A stretch of DNA of 64,000 nt from Mediterraneibacter glycyrrhizinilyticus (GTDB lineage: Bacteria > Bacillota > Clostridia > Lachnospirales > Lachnospiraceae), in NCBI RefSeq assembly GCF_016902345.1, contig NZ_JACJLR010000014.1:1-64000 (forward strand), written 5' to 3'. Below, piece by piece: positions 60,327-64,000 of this stretch. Position 1 is the first letter of the stretch. Each line of letters begins with the position of its first letter. The position numbers and the translations under genes were made by a program. The notes beneath the pieces were generated by a model. It saw nothing but the letters and a program-made list of their open reading frames with translations. It did not search any database and was not told the DNA's origin.

Positions 60327-61001
60327 TTATTTCCCGGCAAAGACCACGCGCCCGTCCTCCAGGCGGATCATCCGGTCGGCGAGCTGGGCGAGTTCCAGAT
60401 CATGGGTGATCATGATCAGCGACTGGCGGAATGTCTCTGCGGTCAGTTTCAGAAGACCTGCCACGTTCTGGCTTGTCTTTACGTCAAAGCTTCCTGTTGG
60501 TTCATCCGCAAGGACAATGGCGGGCTTGGCGATCAGCGCCCGGGCGATGGCAGTACACTGCTGGGTGCCGCCGGAGAGCATGTGGGGAAAGGAATCCAGA
60601 TATTTCTCAAGACCGAGGAGCGTTGTGATCCGCTCGAAAAATATCATGTCCGGACGGGAGTTGTCCAGGGCCAGAGGGAAGAGGATGTTCTCCCTCACAG
60701 TCAGATCCGGTATCAGATTATATTCCTGGAAGACGAATCCTACCTTCCGGCGGCGGAAGACAGTGAGCTGGTCTTCATTCAGGGCAGAAAGATCGATCCC
60801 GTCCACGATGACGGTCCCTTCTGTGGGGCGGTAGAGCCCGCCGATCAGATTCAGGAGAGTGGTCTTTCCGGAACCGGAAGCGCCGACGATGGCGGTGAAC
60901 CGCCCTTTTTCTATAGTAAGGTCAACGCCGTCCACGGCCTGAATCTGCTGATTTCCTGTACTAAAATATTTTTTTGCGTTTTTTAAAGTGACGATATCCA
61001 T
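60327..61001 (-). CDS. ABC transporter ATP-binding protein with altered signature motif
   Basis: 224 residues. Walker A GASGSGKTTL, Q-loop FVFQEYNLIP and H-loop ITHD are normal. The signature reads LSGGTQQC where LSGGQQQR is expected, and Walker B continues ADEPTGSFD instead of GNLD. The changed Gln and Arg should weaken ATP hydrolysis. The gene lies between the broken kinase and the broken permease, so the altered motif fits relaxed selection. It ends 126 bp before the permease start. Confidence 0.85.
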   Translation of the reverse strand: MDIVTLKNAKKYFSTGNQQIQAVDGVDLTIEKGRFTAIVGASGSGKTTLLNLIGGLYRPTEGTVIVDGIDLSALNEDQLTVFRRRKVGFVFQEYNLIPDLTVRENILFPLALDNSRPDMIFFERITTLLGLEKYLDSFPHMLSGGTQQCTAIARALIAKPAIVLADEPTGSFDVKTSQNVAGLLKLTAETFRQSLIMITHDLELAQLADRMIRLEDGRVVFAGK

Positions 61002-61112
61002 TTTTATATTTCCTCATTTCTGCTTGTGGCTCTGCGGGAACTGCAGTGTTCCAGGGTGAATGCATATGCAGGGAATCCTGCATTTTGGGTTTGGACAAGG
61101 GCGGAAGCTGAG

Positions 61113-62040
61113 TCAGTTCAGCAGATAGACGGAAAAGGTGGTCCCTTTTCCCTGTGCTGACTTTACGCTGATATATCCGTGCTGGCGGGTGATGATCCCC
61201 CGTGCCAGGTACAGTCCCAGCCCAACGCCTTCCTCGGACGCTGCTTCCTCTGCCCGGTAGAATCGGCGGAATACGTCACTGTAGTGTTCTTCCGCGATAC
61301 CGACCCCGGTGTCTGTGATGTCGATCCGGGTGTAGAACTGCCAGGGGCGGACGCGGATATGGATCGATCCGCCGGAGGGAGTGTATTTTACAGCGTTATC
61401 AAGGATGTTCCCCAGGGCTTCCGAGGTCCATTTGGGGTCGTGACGGACACGGATAGAGCTGTCGCAGTCAACATCAAGCTGAAGTTCTTTTGCCTCTGCT
61501 TTTCTTGATCAGGGACTGCATGAGAAAATCCAGCTTATTGATCTGGGCGGACATCAAGTCAAGAAATTCGTTCCGCTTTTCGGGGGACAGCTCATGCTGC
61601 CTCAGGATCCCGGTAAACATCTGAATGTTAGACACGGGAGTCTTTACCTGATGTGAGATGTCGCTGACCAGTTCCTGGATGGTCTGTCTCTCCTCATCGC
61701 TCTGGCGGTGTTCGTCCCGCATTTTGTCATAATACTGGAGCAGCTTTCCCTGGGCTTTTGACAGGGCAGTATCTTCGTAGGGCTGGAAGTTTTCCAGTTC
61801 TCGGTTCTCCATGAGAGTGTCTGCAGTCTCACAGATCTCGTTGGAAAAAACTGAGATCAGATCCTGACAGAACCGGTCCGCCAGGAGAACAACTACAAGG
61901 AGAAGGCCCCCTGTAAGGAGCAGGCAGGCGCGGGGGAAAGCCTGGGGAAGATGCCAGGAAAGCAGTCCCATCAGGATGGCGGCAAGCGACACTGTGCAGA
62001 GAAGGAATCTTATCAGTCCGGCTGTTTCCTTTCTTTTCAT
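61113..62040 (-). pseudogene. Sensor histidine kinase split by frameshift/internal deletion
   Basis: The first part (from ATG 62040) has two helices (about 10-28 and 38-54), then the H-box SDISHQVKTPVSNIQM with His130, and ends in the wrong frame at RGKRTSA (61474). The ATPase part lies in another frame, from about 61510 (EAKELQLDVDCD) to the stop at 61113-61115. It has N-box NILDNAVKYT, G1 DTGVGI and G2 GVGLGLYLAR. In relatives about 30 residues link the two parts; here they are absent, so an out-of-frame deletion is likely. Each part alone is non-functional as a kinase. Confidence 0.82.
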
Positions 62041-62752
62041 ATGGATGCTTGGATGCTCCTGTCCAGATATAGCCCATCCCCCGGACGGTCTTGATCCGGG
62101 GGTGGGTTTTGTCTTCGATCTTGGCGCGGAGCCGGTTCATGGTCACGGTCAGGGTGTGGTCATCGATAAAGCTGCCGTCACAGTCCCACAGCTTTTCCAG
62201 AAGAAGCTGCCGTGTGACTACATTTCCCGCGTTTGCCGTCAGCACCCGGAGGAGTTTGTACTCGTTTGGTGTGATAGAGATCTTCTCGCCGTCGCGGATG
62301 GCAGTGAGGGCACAAAAGTCGAGACGGAGGGACCCGTCGTCATAGCAGTCGGGATTTTCACCCGGGACAAAGCCTGCCCCTGACGGAGATGAGTTCCGCC
62401 GCAGTGCCACCTCAATGCGTCGTTTCAGGATCTGCATGTTGAAAGGCTTTGTGATATAATCATCCGCTCCGAGATCAAACCCGTTTATGACATCTTCTTC
62501 CAGGTCGTTTGCTGTCAGAAAGATCACGGGCAGACCGGGCTGCATTTCTTTTGCCCGGACGCACAGGTCGAAGCCGCTTCCGTCCGGCAGGTTCACATCC
62601 ATGAGCGCAAGGTCAAATCCGCCTTCCTCAAGAAGTTTGAGAGATTTTCGGCAGTTGTATGCGGCGACGGTGATGTATCCGCTGGTATCCAGTTCGAAAC
62701 ACAGACCGGCGCTTAAAGCAAGATCGTCTTCTGTTACTAATATCTTTGGCAT
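61829..62752 (-). CDS. OmpR-family response regulator with aberrant C-terminal extension
   Basis: 307 codons from ATG 62752 (SD GGAGGG). The receiver has D9/D10, phospho-acceptor D52 (ALMDVNLPDG) and FITKPF-type Lys (YITKPFN). The DNA-binding domain is complete to VRGMGYIWTGAS (about residue 230). Normal members end there; this one runs on for some 75 residues, out of frame over the kinase gene (62040 onward). The extension is Pro/Ser-rich and looks like shadow sequence. A one-base shift near 62045 would give the usual overlapping stop/start ATGA. The regulator may still bind DNA. Confidence 0.75.
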   Translation of the reverse strand: MPKILVTEDDLALSAGLCFELDTSGYITVAAYNCRKSLKLLEEGGFDLALMDVNLPDGSGFDLCVRAKEMQPGLPVIFLTANDLEEDVINGFDLGADDYITKPFNMQILKRRIEVALRRNSSPSGAGFVPGENPDCYDDGSLRLDFCALTAIRDGEKISITPNEYKLLRVLTANAGNVVTRQLLLEKLWDCDGSFIDDHTLTVTMNRLRAKIEDKTHPRIKTVRGMGYIWTGASKHPYEKKGNSRTDKIPSLHSVACRHPDGTAFLASSPGFPPRLPAPYRGPSPCSCSPGGPVLSGSDLSFFQRDL

Positions 62753-62895
62753 GGTCTTTCCCTCCATGTATGATTTTGTCCCGGCGGAGCCGGTTTCCGG
62801 GACTTATTATAATGAAATCGTTTTTTGGGGGACACCCTGCATGCAAAGCGTAAAGTGTCCACAGAGAATTTTATCATAAGATTTTTTCGGATTCA

Positions 62896-62928
62896 ATGTC
62901 CGGCGCAGAGACGATGTCCGGCGCAGAA
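62896..62928 (+). repeat. Short tandem direct repeat
   Basis: ATGTCCGGCGCAGA at 62896 and again at 62914, an 18-bp period, in the gap between the response regulator and xdhC-like genes. Meaning unknown. Confidence 0.6.
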
Positions 62929-63025
62929 ATGACCGGGGTTGACTTTCCCGGGAAAATGCACGAAGATGGGAAGTAACACGGAAAGTGGACATGGAGAGAA
63001 CTGACTGCGGAAGGAGAAAGAAAAG

Positions 63026-63997
63026 ATGAGTGGATTTTACCGACAGCTAAAAGAGGCGCTGGAAAGCGAACAGGGGGATATCTATACGGAGACAGTGCTC
63101 AGAGGGGTACATGCCGGAGAAAAGAGGATCCTGCAGGGGAACAGTCTCCGGGATGCCGGAGAAAGAGAAGAAGACGGAGGAGATGTGTTCCGGGAGCGCA
63201 TCGGGAGACAGCCCAAACTGATCATCTGCGGCGCAGGGCATGTCTCGGTTCCGATCATAAAAATGGGAAAAATGCTGGGATTCGCTGTGACCGTCCTTGA
63301 GGACCGGCCGAAATTTGCGGACAATGCCAGGGCGGCAGGGGCGGATACGGTGATCTGCGAGGCGTTCGAAAAGGCGCTGGAAGGCATACACGGGGATTCG
63401 GATTCCTGGTTTGTGATCGTGACCAGGGGACACCGATACGACACCATCTGTCTTGAAAATATCCTGCACAAAACTTATGCCTATGTGGGGATGATGGGCA
63501 GCAGGCGCCGGGTGGCGATCGTGAAAGACCAGCTTGAGGAAAGCGGGATCAGCCGGGAGACCCTGGATGCCGTACACACGCCCATCGGGCTGAAGATCGG
63601 CGCGGAGACGCCGGAGGAGATCGCGGTGTCTGTCATGGCGGAGATCATCCAGATAAAGAACAGCCGGGAAAAAGGCGGCGGATATTCCGGTGAGATGCTG
63701 GGAGCGCTTGTATCTGAAGAAGGAAGGAAGAAGGTGGCTGCAACGATCGTCTCACGGAAAGGTTCTGCTCCCAGGAGCGTTGGGACGAAGATGCTGATCT
63801 TTGAGGACGGGACAACGGTGGATACGATCGGCGGGGGATGCGTGGAGAGTGAGATCATGCAGAAAGCGCTGCTCATGATGCGCGCAGGAGAGCCCCGTTT
63901 CCAGGTGTGCCGGGTGGATATGACCGCGGATGCCGCAGAGGACGAGGGTATGGTCTGCGGAGGTGTCGTGGAAGTGATGCTGGAGGCGTCGTGGTGA
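63026..63997 (+). CDS. XdhC/CoxI-family molybdenum-enzyme maturation protein, domains in reverse order
   Basis: 323 residues. The N-terminal half (about 65-210) is the Rossmann XdhC domain: PKLIICGAGHVSVPIIKMGK, then FVIVTRGHRYDT and AYVGMMGSRRRV with the late TPIGLKIGAETPEEIAVSVMAEI. The C-terminal part (about 225-320) is the XdhC/CoxI small domain: AATIVSRKGSAPRSVGTKML and DTIGGGCVESEI. Classical XdhC has the small domain first. XdhC-type proteins sulfurate and insert the molybdenum cofactor into xanthine dehydrogenase-like enzymes. The start follows GGAGAAAG. Its substrate enzyme is not in the window. Confidence 0.85.
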   Translation: MSGFYRQLKEALESEQGDIYTETVLRGVHAGEKRILQGNSLRDAGEREEDGGDVFRERIGRQPKLIICGAGHVSVPIIKMGKMLGFAVTVLEDRPKFADNARAAGADTVICEAFEKALEGIHGDSDSWFVIVTRGHRYDTICLENILHKTYAYVGMMGSRRRVAIVKDQLEESGISRETLDAVHTPIGLKIGAETPEEIAVSVMAEIIQIKNSREKGGGYSGEMLGALVSEEGRKKVAATIVSRKGSAPRSVGTKMLIFEDGTTVDTIGGGCVESEIMQKALLMMRAGEPRFQVCRVDMTADAAEDEGMVCGGVVEVMLEASW

Positions 63998-64000
63998 GAA

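Noticed and set aside
1-64000. CRISPR arrays, IS elements, prophage or integrase genes
   Set aside because: No regularly spaced repeats, transposase or phage motifs were seen on either strand.

Overview
The window looks like chromosome of an anaerobic, spore-forming Gram-positive of the Clostridia, most likely a Lachnospiraceae-type gut bacterium. The reasons are a six-cysteine SCIFF peptide with its radical-SAM maturase next to a fused SecDF, the block recJ-rel-hemZ-hisS-aspS, SpoVT, strong SD sequences, a T-box leader, an M-box leader, and LicT- and Bce-type regulation. G+C is about one half by eye. There are no phage, IS or CRISPR features. Most genes are housekeeping or core metabolism.

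Layout. 1-3.4 kb: glucose-type PTS permease and a BglG/LicT antiterminator, preceded by an imperfect 48-nt direct repeat. 3.4-8.2 kb: a complete Bce-like module (response regulator, intramembrane-sensing kinase, ABC ATPase, large permease). 8.2-12.9 kb: a cytidylate-kinase-like protein, then a minus-strand set with a PlsY-like acyltransferase, a diacylglycerol-type glycosyltransferase, an AEC carrier, YqeY and PduL. 13.0-15.5 kb: Na/Pi cotransporter behind a PHO-box-like repeat, then spoVT behind a long inverted repeat. 15.6-30 kb: TIGR04086 membrane protein, SCIFF, SCIFF maturase, SecDF, RecJ, Rel, an MBL hydrolase, HemZ, HisS and AspS. 30-33.6 kb: an unknown membrane protein, Kup, an orphan HicB-like protein, a truncated ORF and tRNA-Gly. 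33.8-40.5 kb: homoserine dehydrogenase, MarR, ThyA, DHFR, a zinc ABC transporter and a YhhN protein. 40.6-43.3 kb: T-box-controlled ilvBN. 43.4-47.5 kb: CutC, NagA, and MgtE under an M-box. 47.8-56.3 kb: PepD, two small proteins (one PqqD-like), an OPT transporter, a methyltransferase, Hsp33 and NadE. 56.3-64 kb: two molybdenum-cofactor-type genes (MoeA/Mog-like and XdhC-like) separated by a minus-strand two-component/ABC locus that is visibly decaying.

How the parts fit. Several regulatory elements match the gene they precede: a T-box with a probable valine codon before acetolactate synthase, a magnesium M-box before MgtE, and TGTAAA repeats at 11-bp spacing before the phosphate transporter. 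The SCIFF cassette sits directly before SecDF. The second sensor/ABC locus has a response regulator that runs past its normal end, a kinase and a permease each split between frames with an internal block missing, and one ATPase with an altered signature motif. The most unusual observations are the modular hairpin repeats before aspS and thyA, the inverted repeat whose right arm holds the spoVT SD, and the orphan PqqD-like protein. None of these proves a new system.
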